Shown here: positions 38,067 through 46,766 of the stretch, piece by piece | How the letters are laid out: each line of letters opens with the position of its first letter | Numbering within the stretch: the stretch's first letter is position 1 | The notes under the pieces: model-generated | Seen by the model: only the letters and a program-made list of their open reading frames with translations | What the model was told of the DNA's origin: nothing | Databases searched by the model: none | Program-made: the position numbers and the translations under genes | DNA from: Curtobacterium sp. MCSS17_008 | GTDB taxonomy: Bacteria; Actinomycetota; Actinomycetes; Actinomycetales; Microbacteriaceae | Assembly (NCBI RefSeq): GCF_003234185.1 | Contig: NZ_QKSM01000006.1 | Location: 62,001 to 126,000 of the forward strand | Length of the DNA stretch: 64,000 nucleotides | Direction of reading: 5' to 3'

Positions 38067-38113
38067 GGTGGTGCTCCTCTTCGTCAGGGCGGGTGCCGGG
38101 TGCAACGGGCCCT

Positions 38114-38165
38114 GCGAGCGGGCGATTCCCGTGCTGCGGGCAGACGACACGCTACGCCCGCTCGC
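38114..38165. repeat. Palindromic element (52 bp)
   Basis: Left arm GCGAGCGGGCG (38114-38124) and right arm CGCCCGCTCGC (38155-38165), perfectly complementary, 30-nt centre. Shortest member of the family. Confidence 0.8.
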
Positions 38166-38193
38166 CGTCCGGAAGCGAGGGCGGTCAGGACGT

Positions 38194-38249
38194 CGAGTGG
38201 GCGGAAGGTGCGAGCAGCGGATGAGACGGTCGCGACATCCGCCCGCTCG
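38194..38249. repeat. Palindromic element (56 bp)
   Basis: Left arm CGAGTGGGCGGA (38194-38205) and right arm TCCGCCCGCTCG (38238-38249). The left arm has T where most copies have C; opposite G this gives a G-T wobble, so pairing as RNA is kept. Confidence 0.8.
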
Positions 38250-38297
38250 TGCGCCGGCGAGCGCGACCCGGAGAGCAGACGACTGCGACGACACGCA

Positions 38298-38335
38298 GAA
38301 CGGCCCGACTCCGTGGGGGAGGAGCCGGGCCGTTC
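38298..38335 (-). terminator. Hairpin terminator of yceI-like gene
   Basis: 15-bp arms (38298-38312 and 38321-38335) with an 8-nt loop, 94 bp downstream of the stop. The one imperfection is a U-G wobble in the minus-strand transcript, so the stem is fully paired in the direction of the yceI gene. Confidence 0.7.
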
Positions 38336-38428
38336 GCCGGGTACTGCAGGTGCGCTTGTTCGGTGTCCGTGATCGACGATGTCGCAGTGGCGCGGGATCG
38401 TCGACCGCGGTTCGAGAGACTCGGAGGG

Positions 38429-38989
38429 TCAGGCCGCCTGGAGGACGAACTGCACGTCGAGGTTGATCGTGACGTCGTTGCCCAGGGTGAAGCCACCGGC
38501 CTCGAGCGCGGCGTTCCAGTTCACGCCGAACTCGGTGCGGTCGATCTTCGTGGTCGCCTCGGCGCCGAGCTTGACCTGGCCGTAGCCGTCGGTGGTGACG
38601 CCGCCGAACTCGGTCTTCAGGGTGACGTCCTTGGTCACGCCACGGAGGGTGAGCGTGCCGTCGATGAGCATGTCGTCACCGTCCTCGCGGATGCCGGTCG
38701 ACTTGAAGACCATCTGCGGGTGCTCCTCGGTGAGGAAGAAGTCGCCCGTGGCGAGGTGCTGGTCACGCTGCTGCTGGTTCGTGTTGATGCTCGCGACGTC
38801 GATCGAGGCCTCGAGGGTCGAGTCGAGGGGGTTCTCCGCCGTGACGAGCGTCGCGTCGAAGCGCTCGAACGAGCCCTTGACCTTGCTGATCGCGAGGTGA
38901 CGGACCGAGAAGGTGACCTCGGAGTGCGTCGGGTCGATCTTCCAGGTGCCGGTCTGGTAGCCGGGGATGGCGGAAGCGGTGAGCGTCAT
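38429..38989 (-). CDS. YceI family protein
   Basis: A 186-aa lipocalin-like beta-barrel of the YceI family, which bind isoprenoids such as polyprenols or quinones. The family motifs are visible: GTWKIDPTHSEVTFSVRHL at the start (in parts IDPTHSEV and FSVRHL), the long central SINTNQQQRDQHLATGDFF, and the late IDRTEFGVNWN. No signal peptide is present, so this version is probably cytoplasmic. The ATG follows AAGGAG. It is a single gene ended by a clear hairpin terminator. Confidence 0.94.
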   Translation of the reverse strand: MTLTASAIPGYQTGTWKIDPTHSEVTFSVRHLAISKVKGSFERFDATLVTAENPLDSTLEASIDVASINTNQQQRDQHLATGDFFLTEEHPQMVFKSTGIREDGDDMLIDGTLTLRGVTKDVTLKTEFGGVTTDGYGQVKLGAEATTKIDRTEFGVNWNAALEAGGFTLGNDVTINLDVQFVLQAA

Positions 38990-39110
38990 GGTGACTCCTT
39001 ACGAGTGCGTTGGTCTGCTGGTCCCGACCAGGCGTGTGCAACTACATGCGCCTGCATCGATCCGATGGTAACCCATTGTGCACCTGTTTGGTTGAAGCGT
39101 CAACCAAAGT

Positions 39111-40055
39111 TCACGAGAACGTCGCAGGACGGTCCCGGGGACGGGTGTCGTGCCTCCCGGCCGCACCTGTCGCGAGCAACCGACGGACGCGCTGTGCGAA
39201 CTGGTCCGCGAGCGGTCCGACGTCGTCTGCCGTCGCGCGGACGAGCCACCAGTCGACGTCCTTGAGGTGCTCGCCGCGCGTCAGGTCCTTCCGGAACGTG
39301 TGCGCGTCCGTGCGGTGGAGGTCGCTCTCGTACTCGATGGCGACGCGTGCCCACGGGTACGCGAGGTCGACGCACGCGACCCAGCGACCGTCGACGACGA
39401 CGTCGTGGTTGCGTGCCGGCTGCGGCAGGCCCCGCCGAACCAGGGTCAGACGCAGCCGGGTCTCGCCGGGGCTGCGCGATCCGGTGCGGACCTCTGCGAG
39501 TGCTGCCCGCGCCTTCCGGATGCCCCGTGCTCCTCGGTACCGGAGAACGGCTGCGGTGAGATCGTCCGTGGTGCACCAGTTGAGCCACCCGACGAGGGCA
39601 TCACCGGCGACGATGAGCTCGTCCGTGGTGAGGAACCCGGCGAGCATGACGAAGGTGTTCGCGGGGTCGATGATCGGGGTCGTTCCAGAGTGGACGATCT
39701 GCGCCCGTTCGCTCCTGACCCGGTGCCCGATGGTGCCGTGCACCCGGAGGGACTGGTCCTTCCCGACGGTGGTGACGTGGACGCGCTGGTCGCGTTCGAG
39801 TCGGCGAGGCAGGGGGATGCCGAGCAGGTGAGCAGCCGTGGTGTGGCTGAACGCCTGGTCGCTGCGCAACCGTGGAGCGACGGCACGTGCGCGGTCGGCG
39901 TGGGTGCTCGGCGGCGACCAGCAGCGTGTCCCGTGGAAGGGCGCGATGAGGTGTCTCGAGCGGAGGCGGGCCGCGGAGACGCCACGTTGCAGTGCCTCGC
40001 GGACGCGGAAGGGACGGCCACGGAGAGCGGCGGGGAAGCGGGCTGCGAGGTCCAT
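39111..40055 (-). CDS. DUF559-like (Vsr-type endonuclease fold) hypothetical protein
   Basis: A 314-aa protein. The N-terminal part (REALQRGVSAARLRSRHLIAPFHG) looks like the AbiEi-type DNA-binding helix region seen in actinobacterial DUF559 proteins. The C-terminal third contains VACVDLAYPWARVAIEYESDLHR, with the Asp and Glu arranged as in PD-(D/E)xK/Vsr-like nucleases (seen as VDLAYP and IEYESD), then a basic helix and WWLVRAT. Function is unknown; such orphan genes are scattered in Microbacteriaceae. No partner gene lies beside it. The ATG at 40055 begins the recognisable N-terminus. Confidence 0.72.
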   Translation of the reverse strand: MDLAARFPAALRGRPFRVREALQRGVSAARLRSRHLIAPFHGTRCWSPPSTHADRARAVAPRLRSDQAFSHTTAAHLLGIPLPRRLERDQRVHVTTVGKDQSLRVHGTIGHRVRSERAQIVHSGTTPIIDPANTFVMLAGFLTTDELIVAGDALVGWLNWCTTDDLTAAVLRYRGARGIRKARAALAEVRTGSRSPGETRLRLTLVRRGLPQPARNHDVVVDGRWVACVDLAYPWARVAIEYESDLHRTDAHTFRKDLTRGEHLKDVDWWLVRATADDVGPLADQFAQRVRRLLATGAAGRHDTRPRDRPATFS

Positions 40056-40180
40056 GGGCTGGAGCGTGTCACGGCGCTCCTCCGGCTCGCGGTGGACGTG
40101 GCGTTCCTGTGGAGGGTGCGCTGGGCACGCGTGGTGTGGAGGAATGAAGTGCGCTGCGTCCCGCGGTTCGCTGCCGCCCC

Positions 40181-40233
40181 AGCGGGCGGAACCGGTCCGG
40201 ACGGGAGGCGCGGTCCGACCCTTTCCGCCCGCT
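40181..40233. repeat. Palindromic element (53 bp)
   Basis: Left arm AGCGGGCGGAA (40181-40191) and right arm TTCCGCCCGCT (40223-40233), perfectly complementary. Its centre carries GGACGGGAGGCGCGG, so the two repeat families meet here. Confidence 0.8.
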
Positions 40234-40296
40234 CGCGCTCCGCGGCGCGGGCGCGCCAGGTACTCCCACGCCCCCTCACGAGAGCGCTCACTCCAC

Positions 40297-40302
40297 TAGC
40301 GT
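40297..40302 (+). promoter_or_regulatory. -10 box of aldo/keto reductase gene
   Basis: TAGCGT is followed by 7 nt and the ATG at 40310. Confidence 0.45.
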
Positions 40303-40309
40303 CGGGACC

Positions 40310-41314
40310 ATGGAATTCAGGTACCTGGGCAACTCCGGACTCAAGATCTCCGAGATCACCTACGGCAACTGGCTGACGCACGGCTCGCAGGTCGAGAACG
40401 ACGTCGCCACCCAGTGCGTGCGAGCAGCGCTCGACGCCGGCATCACCACCTTCGACACCGCGGACACGTACGCCAACACCGCGGCGGAGACCGTCCTCGG
40501 CGAGGCGCTCAAGGGCGAGCGGCGCCAGTCCCTCGAGGTCTTCACGAAGGTCTACTGGCCGACGGGCCCGAAGGGGCACAACGACGTCGGTCTCAGCCGC
40601 AAGCACATCATGGAGTCGATCGACGGCTCGCTCGAGCGCCTGCGGACCGACTACGTCGACCTCTACCAGGCACACCGCTACGACCACGAGACCCCGCTCG
40701 AGGAGACGATGCAGGCCTTCGCCGACGTCGTGCGGCAGGGCAAGGCGCTCTACATCGGCGTCAGCGAGTGGAACGCGGAGCAGATCCGTGCGGGTGCCGC
40801 CCTCGCGAAGGAGCTCGGTTTCCAGCTCATCTCGAACCAGCCGCAGTACTCGATGCTGTGGCGCGTCATCGAGGGCGAGGTCGTCCCCGCCTCGGAAGAG
40901 CTCGGTCTCAGCCAGATCGTCTGGTCGCCGATCGCCCAGGGCGTCCTCACCGGCAAGTACAAGCCGGGTCAGCCGGCCCCGGAGGGTTCGCGCGCCACGG
41001 ACGAGAAGGGCGGCGCCGACATGATCAAGCGGTTCATGCGCGACGAGGTCCTCGAGGCCGTGCAGCGCCTGCAGCCCGTCGCCGACCAGGCCGGCCTGAC
41101 ACTCGCCCAGCTCGCGATCGCGTGGACGCTCCAGAACGAGAACGTCGCGTCCGCGATCGTCGGCGCCTCGCGCCCCGAGCAGGTCACCGACAACGTCAAG
41201 GCGGCGGGCGTCACGCTCGACGCCGACGCGCTCGCCGCCATCGACGAGGCGCTGGGCGACATCCCGGAGCGCGACGCGAGCAAGACGGTCAGCCCGGAGC
41301 AGCGTCCCGCCTAG
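40310..41314 (+). CDS. Aldo/keto reductase (K+ channel beta-subunit-like)
   Basis: A 334-aa NADPH-dependent reductase of the AKR superfamily, closest in appearance to the YghZ/voltage-gated K+ channel beta-subunit group. The N-terminus EFRYLGNSGLKISEI is diagnostic; the catalytic tetrad is seen as Asp and Tyr in FDTADTYAN (around residue 49), Lys in VFTKVYWPTG (around 79) and His in YQAHRYD (around 120). The C-terminal SAIVGASRPEQV binds the cofactor 2'-phosphate. Substrates are probably reactive aldehydes; this is inferred from the family. Single gene ended by a 25-bp perfect hairpin. Confidence 0.93.
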   Translation: MEFRYLGNSGLKISEITYGNWLTHGSQVENDVATQCVRAALDAGITTFDTADTYANTAAETVLGEALKGERRQSLEVFTKVYWPTGPKGHNDVGLSRKHIMESIDGSLERLRTDYVDLYQAHRYDHETPLEETMQAFADVVRQGKALYIGVSEWNAEQIRAGAALAKELGFQLISNQPQYSMLWRVIEGEVVPASEELGLSQIVWSPIAQGVLTGKYKPGQPAPEGSRATDEKGGADMIKRFMRDEVLEAVQRLQPVADQAGLTLAQLAIAWTLQNENVASAIVGASRPEQVTDNVKAAGVTLDADALAAIDEALGDIPERDASKTVSPEQRPA

Positions 41315-41326
41315 GACGCACGACCG

Positions 41327-41380
41327 ACAGACGGACGGGAGGCACGGTGCCAGCTGGCACCGTGCCTCCCGTCCGTCTGT
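41327..41380 (+). terminator. 25-bp perfect hairpin (GGACGGGAGGC family)
   Basis: Arms 41327-41351 and 41356-41380 are perfectly complementary with a 4-nt loop AGCT. It starts 13 bp after the aldo/keto reductase stop. The base of the stem contains ACGGACGGGAGGC, shared with the hairpins at 49538 and 63364. Confidence 0.8.
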
Positions 41381-41476
41381 GCGACAGCAGCACGGGTCCT
41401 GCTGGACGCCGGGTGACCCGCAGACGCCCTGATCGTGTTCGCAGGCCCCTCATCGAGCTGACGCAGCGCGACGCGA

Positions 41477-41482
41477 TACCGT
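41477..41482 (+). promoter_or_regulatory. Possible -10 box of ppm-like gene
   Basis: TACCGT, about 24 nt before the ATG at 41506. The leader carries AAGGAG at 41496-41501. Confidence 0.35.
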
Positions 41483-41505
41483 CGAGGTGAACAGCAAGGA
41501 GCACC

Positions 41506-42300
41506 ATGAGCACGTCCCTGGTCATCATCCCGACCTACGACGAGGCGGAGAACGTCCGCCCGATCGTCGCCCGCACCCTGGCGGCCACCGATGACAGCGT
41601 GCACGTGCTCGTCGTGGACGACAACTCGCCCGACGGCACCGGTGACATCGCCGACGAGATCGCCCGCGAGACCGACCGCGTCCACGTCGTGCACCGCAGG
41701 GTGAAGGACGGCCTCGGCGGCGCCTACCTCGCCGGGTTCGCCTGGGGCCTCGAGCACGGCTACGACAAGCTCGTGGAGATGGACGCGGACGGGTCCCACC
41801 ACCCGGAGTACCTGCCGTGGATGCTCGAGCTCGCCGACTCCAACGACCTCGTGCTCGGGTCCCGTTGGATCAAGGGCGGCGAGGTCGAGAACTGGCCGTG
41901 GTACCGCGAGCTGCTGTCCCGCGGGGGCAACCTCTACACGCGCATGGCCCTCGGCATCGCCGTCCGCGACGCCACCGGCGGCTTCCGGGTCTTCACCTCG
42001 AACGCGTTCGAGCGCATCGACCTGGCGGGCGTCGCGTCGAAGGGGTACTGCTTCCAGGTCGATCTGTGCTGGCGCGCCCTCGAGGCCGGGCTGCGGGTCG
42101 TGGAGACGCCGATCACGTTCACGGAGCGGGAGTTCGGCGTCTCGAAGATGAGCGGGAACATCGTCCGCGAGAGCCTGACGCTCGTGACCAGGTGGGGCAT
42201 CGACCGCCGCCTGCGCGAGTTCCGGTCCCTGGTGAAGAACCACCGCCGCCTGCCCTCGGTGCGCAAGAACGCGCACGCGGTCGGCGACCAGTCGGCGTAG
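41506..42300 (+). CDS. Polyprenol monophosphomannose synthase
   Basis: A 264-aa GT2 glycosyltransferase that transfers mannose from GDP-mannose to polyprenol phosphate, the donor for lipoglycan and protein mannosylation in actinobacteria (Ppm1/Dpm1 family). Visible are VIIPTYDEAEN, the nucleotide-binding VVDDNSPDGT (around residue 38), the acceptor/metal motif EMDADGSHHPEY (around 93) and the C-terminal ITFTEREFGVSKMS. The separate acyltransferase domain found fused in mycobacterial Ppm1 is absent. The ATG follows AAGGAG. A 17-bp hairpin downstream separates it from the trehalose operon. Confidence 0.93.
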   Translation: MSTSLVIIPTYDEAENVRPIVARTLAATDDSVHVLVVDDNSPDGTGDIADEIARETDRVHVVHRRVKDGLGGAYLAGFAWGLEHGYDKLVEMDADGSHHPEYLPWMLELADSNDLVLGSRWIKGGEVENWPWYRELLSRGGNLYTRMALGIAVRDATGGFRVFTSNAFERIDLAGVASKGYCFQVDLCWRALEAGLRVVETPITFTEREFGVSKMSGNIVRESLTLVTRWGIDRRLREFRSLVKNHRRLPSVRKNAHAVGDQSA

Positions 42301-42415
42301 GCGGTCCTCCCCGCGGCCAGCGATGCCCTCCGGCGGCGCTGCCGCTGCGCACTCGCGGGGCTCCGGTCGCCGCCGGGCTCCGGTCGCCGTCGGTGCGCCT
42401 GACGGGTCGGCGGAA

Positions 42416-42453
42416 GCGACAGACCCCCGTGGAGTCCCACGGGGGTCTGTCGC
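42416..42453. terminator. Bidirectional hairpin between ppm-like gene and treZ
   Basis: 17-bp perfect arms (42416-42432 and 42437-42453, GCGACAGACCCCCGTGG and complement), loop AGTC. The flanking genes converge on it, so it can serve both. Confidence 0.75.
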
Positions 42454-42552
42454 ACGCACGGGGCACTCGTGCTCGTCGACGCTCCGCCGCGTCCCAGCCG
42501 GCACGAGACGGGGGCGGCACCCTCCGGTGCAGCCCCCGCCCGCCGGTGCTCG

Positions 42553-44307
42553 TCAGCGCAGGATGACCACGCCGCGCGAGGCGAACCGCACCACGCCGGC
42601 CTCGACCGTCGCCTCGCCGAAGCGGTAGAGCTCCTCGCCCGAGGCGTCCGGCACCGCGACCTCGGCGGCGTCGTCGGCGAAGTTGACCACCACGTGCACC
42701 GGCGCAGCGTCCGGACCGAGCAGGCCACGCGTGAGCACGAGCCAGCGGTCGTCCTCGTCGAAGCGCACGGCGTTGGCCTCGTAGCGCTGGTCGACGAAGG
42801 CCTGCTCGGTGCGGCGCAGCGCGACGAGCACCCGGTAGGCCCGGAGGATCGTCGCACCACGTTCCGCGGTCACGTCGGCCCAGTCGAGCTTCGAGTTCGA
42901 GAACGTCGTCGGGTCCTGCGGGTCCGGCACGGCCGACTCGTCCCAGCCGTGCTCGGCGAACTCGGCGATGCGGCCCTTCGCGGTGGCCTCGCCGAGCGCC
43001 GGCTCCGGGTGCGAGGTGAAGAACTGCCACGGGGTCGTGGCCGCGAACTCCTCGCCCATGAAGAGCATCGGCGTGAACGGGCCGAGCAGCGTCAGCGCGG
43101 CCGCGATGACGAGTGACTCGTCGTCGAGGGTCGCCGCGAGCCGGTCGCCCGCCGCGCGGTTGCCGATCTGGTCGTGGTTCTGGTTGGCCACGACGAGTGC
43201 CGTCGCCGGCGAGGTCCCACGGTCGATCGGGCGACCGTGCCGCTTCTTCCGGAACGACGACCACGTGCCGTCGTGGAAGAACCCGTGCTCGAGGACCTTG
43301 GCCAGCGCCGACAGCGGGGCGAAGTCGGCGTAGTAGCCGTTCGTCTCGCCGGTGAGCGCGACGTGCACCGCGTGGTGGAAGTCGTCCGACCACTGCCCGG
43401 TGAGGCCGTAGCCCGCGGCCTCCTGCGGCCGGAACATGATCGGGTCGTTGAGGTCCGACTCCGCGATGAGCGACAGCGGTCGGCCGACGAACTCGGCGTA
43501 CGCCTCCGTCTCGGACGCCATCGCCTGGAGCACGTGCGGGCGCGTCGTGTCGCGGATGGCGTGCACGGCGTCGAGGCGGAGCCCGTCGACGTGGTGGTCA
43601 CGGAACCACATGCGGACGTTGTCGAGCACGTACCGGCGGACCTCGGGGTGCTCGACGTTGACCGAGTCGCCCCAGGTGTTGCCCAGCCCCTGCAGCAGGT
43701 ACGGGCCGTACAGCGGCAGGTAGTTACCGCTCGGACCGAGGTGGTTGTACACGACGTCCTGGATGACGCCGAGCCCGAGCGCGTGCGCGGTGTCCACGAA
43801 GCGGTCGTAGGCGTCCGGGCCGCCGTACGGGGCGTGCACGGCGAACCAGCCGACACCGTCGTAGCCCCAGTTCCAGGTGCCGTTCACGGCGTTGACGGGC
43901 AGGAGCTCGACGAACTCCACGCCGAGCTCGACCAGGTGGTCGAGCTTCGCGGCGGCGGCGTCGAGCGTGCCCTCGGGCGTGTACGTGCCGATGTGCATCT
44001 CGTAGATGACGCCCCCGCGGGCCGGGCGGCCCGTCCAGGACTCGTCGGTCCACGCGAAGCGCTCCGGGTCGACGACCTCGGACGTGCCGTGCACGCCGTC
44101 CGGCTGGTACCGGCTGCGCGGGTCCGGGCGGACGTCGTCGTCGTCGTCGATGCGGAAGCCGTAGCGCGCGCCGACGACCGGGGTGACCTCGTCGGTGCTC
44201 CACCAGTCGTCGTCACCGCGGGTGAGGGCGTACTCGACGTCGTCGACGACCAGGCGCACGCGCTCCGGGTTCGGCGCCCAGACGGCGTAACGGGCGGGAA
44301 CGGTCAT
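42553..44307 (-). CDS. treZ: Malto-oligosyltrehalose trehalohydrolase
   Basis: Releases trehalose from malto-oligosyltrehalose, the last step of the TreY-TreZ route. The 584-aa GH13 protein has an N-terminal beta-sandwich (residues 1-90, [15 protein letters not shown]), then the barrel with [15 protein letters not shown] (region I), [11 protein letters not shown] with the catalytic Asp (region II, around residue 232), the catalytic Glu in [10 protein letters not shown] (around 270), and [10 protein letters not shown] (region IV). Length is typical. It is the last gene of glgX-treY-treZ; its ATG overlaps the treY stop by 4 bp. Confidence 0.96.
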   Translation of the reverse strand: MTVPARYAVWAPNPERVRLVVDDVEYALTRGDDDWWSTDEVTPVVGARYGFRIDDDDDVRPDPRSRYQPDGVHGTSEVVDPERFAWTDESWTGRPARGGVIYEMHIGTYTPEGTLDAAAAKLDHLVELGVEFVELLPVNAVNGTWNWGYDGVGWFAVHAPYGGPDAYDRFVDTAHALGLGVIQDVVYNHLGPSGNYLPLYGPYLLQGLGNTWGDSVNVEHPEVRRYVLDNVRMWFRDHHVDGLRLDAVHAIRDTTRPHVLQAMASETEAYAEFVGRPLSLIAESDLNDPIMFRPQEAAGYGLTGQWSDDFHHAVHVALTGETNGYYADFAPLSALAKVLEHGFFHDGTWSSFRKKRHGRPIDRGTSPATALVVANQNHDQIGNRAAGDRLAATLDDESLVIAAALTLLGPFTPMLFMGEEFAATTPWQFFTSHPEPALGEATAKGRIAEFAEHGWDESAVPDPQDPTTFSNSKLDWADVTAERGATILRAYRVLVALRRTEQAFVDQRYEANAVRFDEDDRWLVLTRGLLGPDAAPVHVVVNFADDAAEVAVPDASGEELYRFGEATVEAGVVRFASRGVVILR

Positions 44308-46766
44308 GCGTGACCCTCCAGGATCTCGATCTCGGCCTGCTGGTCGGCGACGGCGGTGCCGTCGGACCCCGCGGCCGCGGGTGTGGACGTGGACGCGCCC
44401 TGCACGGCGACAGCCGCGTCACCGGGCGTGGTCGTGTCGGCGACCTCGGCGGGCACGAGCAGCGCGACCGGCAGGTCCGCGAGCAGCTCGGTGAGCGCGA
44501 TGCCGCGGGACGCCGGGAAGCGACGACCGGTGAGCAGGTCGACGCGGTCGAGCGGTACCGGGTGGACGAGGGTGTCGCCCCATCCGCCGACGCGTTCGAG
44601 CCCGACGGGCAGGCGGGTCGCGACCGTCACGGCACCGCCGCGGTCGAACGCGAGCACGTGGTCGGCGGCGATCCCCGTCGCCTCGAGCCCGAGGTAGCGC
44701 GTGAAGAGCTCGGGGTGGTCGCGGCGCAGGCGGAGGGCGCGGCTGACGACGAGGAGCTTCGCGGCGCCGTCGGTCCCGACGGCGGGCAGGCGCTCCGGAC
44801 CGTCGTCGTCCGGGCCGTCGAGGGTGGCGAGGACGTGGCGGCGCTCGGCGTAGTCGACGGGACGGCGGTTGTCCGGGTCGACGAGCGAGCGGTCCCAGAA
44901 CTCGGTGCCCTGGTACACGTCCGGCACGCCGGGCATGGTGAGCTGCACGAGCTTCTGGGCGAGACCGTTCGACCAGCCGGCTGCGTCCACCGTCCGGTCG
45001 AGTCCGTCGAGGACGGCGACGACCTCGGGATCGTCGAACGCGGCGTCGACGAGCGCGTGCATCTGGCGCTCGAAGGCCTCGTCCGGCTCGGTCCACGTGG
45101 TGCTGTCCCCGGCCTCGCGGGAGGCCTTCTCGGCGTAGGCGTGCAGGCGCTCGCGGCTCGCGGGTCGGGCACCGACGATCGCCTGCCAGAGCAGGTCGGC
45201 CAGCACGGCGTCGTCGAGGGGAGCAAGCGACTGCAGGCGCTGCAGCGCGGTGGTCCACTCGGCTCCGAGCTCGGAGAGCACGCTGATGCGCGCTCGGGTG
45301 TCCTCGCTGCGCTTCGTGTCGTGCGTGGTCAGCGTGGTCATGGTGTGCGGCCAGCTGCCCTGGCGGTCGCGCTGCGCCTGGTGGAAGGCCTCGACCGACA
45401 CCGCGAAGACGCTCGGGTCCGCGCCGACCTCGCTCAGGGTCGTCAAGCGCGAGGTGCGGTAGAACGCGGTGTCCTCGACGCCCTTCGCCATCACCATGCC
45501 CGAGGTCTGCTGCAGCCGGACGGCGGCGGCGTGTCCCGGGTCGACCAGTGCCGGTGCGATCCGGTCGATGACGTCGTCGAGGTCGGGGCGGGCCTCTGCG
45601 GCCCGTTCGAGCGCGTCGATGAGGTGGTGGACGCCCTCGGGCAGGTACGTGCGGTAGACCTCGAACGACGCGACGACCTCGGCGACGGCGTCGACGATGC
45701 GGTCCTCGGGGACGTCGGGTGCCACGGGGGTGAGGAGGCGGGCGAGGCGACGGACCTCGCTGCCGAGGATGCCGTCCGCGATGCCGCGGCGGGTGTCGTG
45801 CGTCAGCTGCTGCCAGTCGGTCGGTTCGCTGCCGGAGGCCGCGGTCAGCGGCGCCTCACCCGCGGGGTCGACGAGCACGCGGTCGAGCACCGCGAGGGCG
45901 TCGTACCCGGTGGTGCCGTCGACCGGCCACGAGGACGGCAGTTGCTCGCCCGGCTCGAGGATCTTCTCGACCAGCGTGTAGGCGCCACCGGTCAGCTCGT
46001 GCAGGTCCTGCAGGTACCCGGCGGGGTCGTACAGGCCGTCCGGGTGGTCGATGCGCAGCCCGTCGACGAGCCCGTCGCGGAACCACCCGCCGATCGTGGC
46101 GTGCGAGGCCGCGAAGACCTCGGGCTCCTCGACGCGGATCGCGGCGAGGGTGTTGACCGCGAAGAACCGGCGGTAGTTGAGGTCGCGGTCGGCACGCTTC
46201 CAGTGGACGAACTCGTAGTGCTGCCGTGCGTGCACCGACTCGACGTCGTCGCCGTCCTGCACGGTGCCCGGTGCGGTCGGGTAGGCGGTCTCGCCCACGA
46301 ACAGCTTGCCGTCGCGGAGCTCGACCGCGTCGAGCAGGCGGTCGTCGAGCACGGGGACACGGATGCGACCGTCCCCCGCCTGCCAGTCGACGTCGAAGGC
46401 CCACGCGACGGGGGCGCCCTGACCGGCCTCGAGCAGTGACCACCACCACGGGTTCGCCTCGGGCGTGGCGACGCCGACGTGGTTGGGCACGATGTCGACG
46501 AGGACCCCGAGCCCGGCGGCGTGGGCGGCCTCGGCGAGGGCACGGAGCGCCGCGTCGCCGCCGCGCTCGGTGTCGACGTGGCTGTGGTCGACGACGTCGT
46601 AGCCGTGCTGCGAGCCTGGCTCGGCCTGCAGCACGGGGGACAGGTAGACCCAGTCGGCGCCGAGGTCGCGGATGTGGTCGACGACGCCCTGCGCCGCGGC
46701 GAGGTCGAAGTCGGCGGTGACCTGCAGACGGTAGGTGGACGTGGGGACGCGTCGGGCTGCGCTCAC
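44304..46766 (-). CDS. treY: Malto-oligosyltrehalose synthase
   Basis: Converts the reducing-end alpha-1,4 bond of maltodextrin to alpha-1,1, giving malto-oligosyltrehalose. The 820-aa GH13 protein has [18 protein letters not shown] at the start (seen as STYRLQ), then DIVPNHVGV (region I), [14 protein letters not shown] with the catalytic Asp (region II, around residue 231), [13 protein letters not shown] with the catalytic Glu, and the [15 protein letters not shown] block (HDTKRSED) typical of TreY. The C-terminus carries a Thr/Ala-rich tail. The GTG start overlaps the glgX stop and its stop overlaps treZ, each by 4 bp. Confidence 0.96.
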   Translation of the reverse strand: MSAARRVPTSTYRLQVTADFDLAAAQGVVDHIRDLGADWVYLSPVLQAEPGSQHGYDVVDHSHVDTERGGDAALRALAEAAHAAGLGVLVDIVPNHVGVATPEANPWWWSLLEAGQGAPVAWAFDVDWQAGDGRIRVPVLDDRLLDAVELRDGKLFVGETAYPTAPGTVQDGDDVESVHARQHYEFVHWKRADRDLNYRRFFAVNTLAAIRVEEPEVFAASHATIGGWFRDGLVDGLRIDHPDGLYDPAGYLQDLHELTGGAYTLVEKILEPGEQLPSSWPVDGTTGYDALAVLDRVLVDPAGEAPLTAASGSEPTDWQQLTHDTRRGIADGILGSEVRRLARLLTPVAPDVPEDRIVDAVAEVVASFEVYRTYLPEGVHHLIDALERAAEARPDLDDVIDRIAPALVDPGHAAAVRLQQTSGMVMAKGVEDTAFYRTSRLTTLSEVGADPSVFAVSVEAFHQAQRDRQGSWPHTMTTLTTHDTKRSEDTRARISVLSELGAEWTTALQRLQSLAPLDDAVLADLLWQAIVGARPASRERLHAYAEKASREAGDSTTWTEPDEAFERQMHALVDAAFDDPEVVAVLDGLDRTVDAAGWSNGLAQKLVQLTMPGVPDVYQGTEFWDRSLVDPDNRRPVDYAERRHVLATLDGPDDDGPERLPAVGTDGAAKLLVVSRALRLRRDHPELFTRYLGLEATGIAADHVLAFDRGGAVTVATRLPVGLERVGGWGDTLVHPVPLDRVDLLTGRRFPASRGIALTELLADLPVALLVPAEVADTTTPGDAAVAVQGASTSTPAAAGSDGTAVADQQAEIEILEGHA

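Larger units (their letters stand above)
38067..38428. other. 362-bp intergenic region with two palindromic elements and a terminator
   Basis: No gene is visible. It holds palindromic elements at 38114-38165 and 38194-38249, then the terminator of the yceI-like gene at 38298-38335. Confidence 0.75.
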
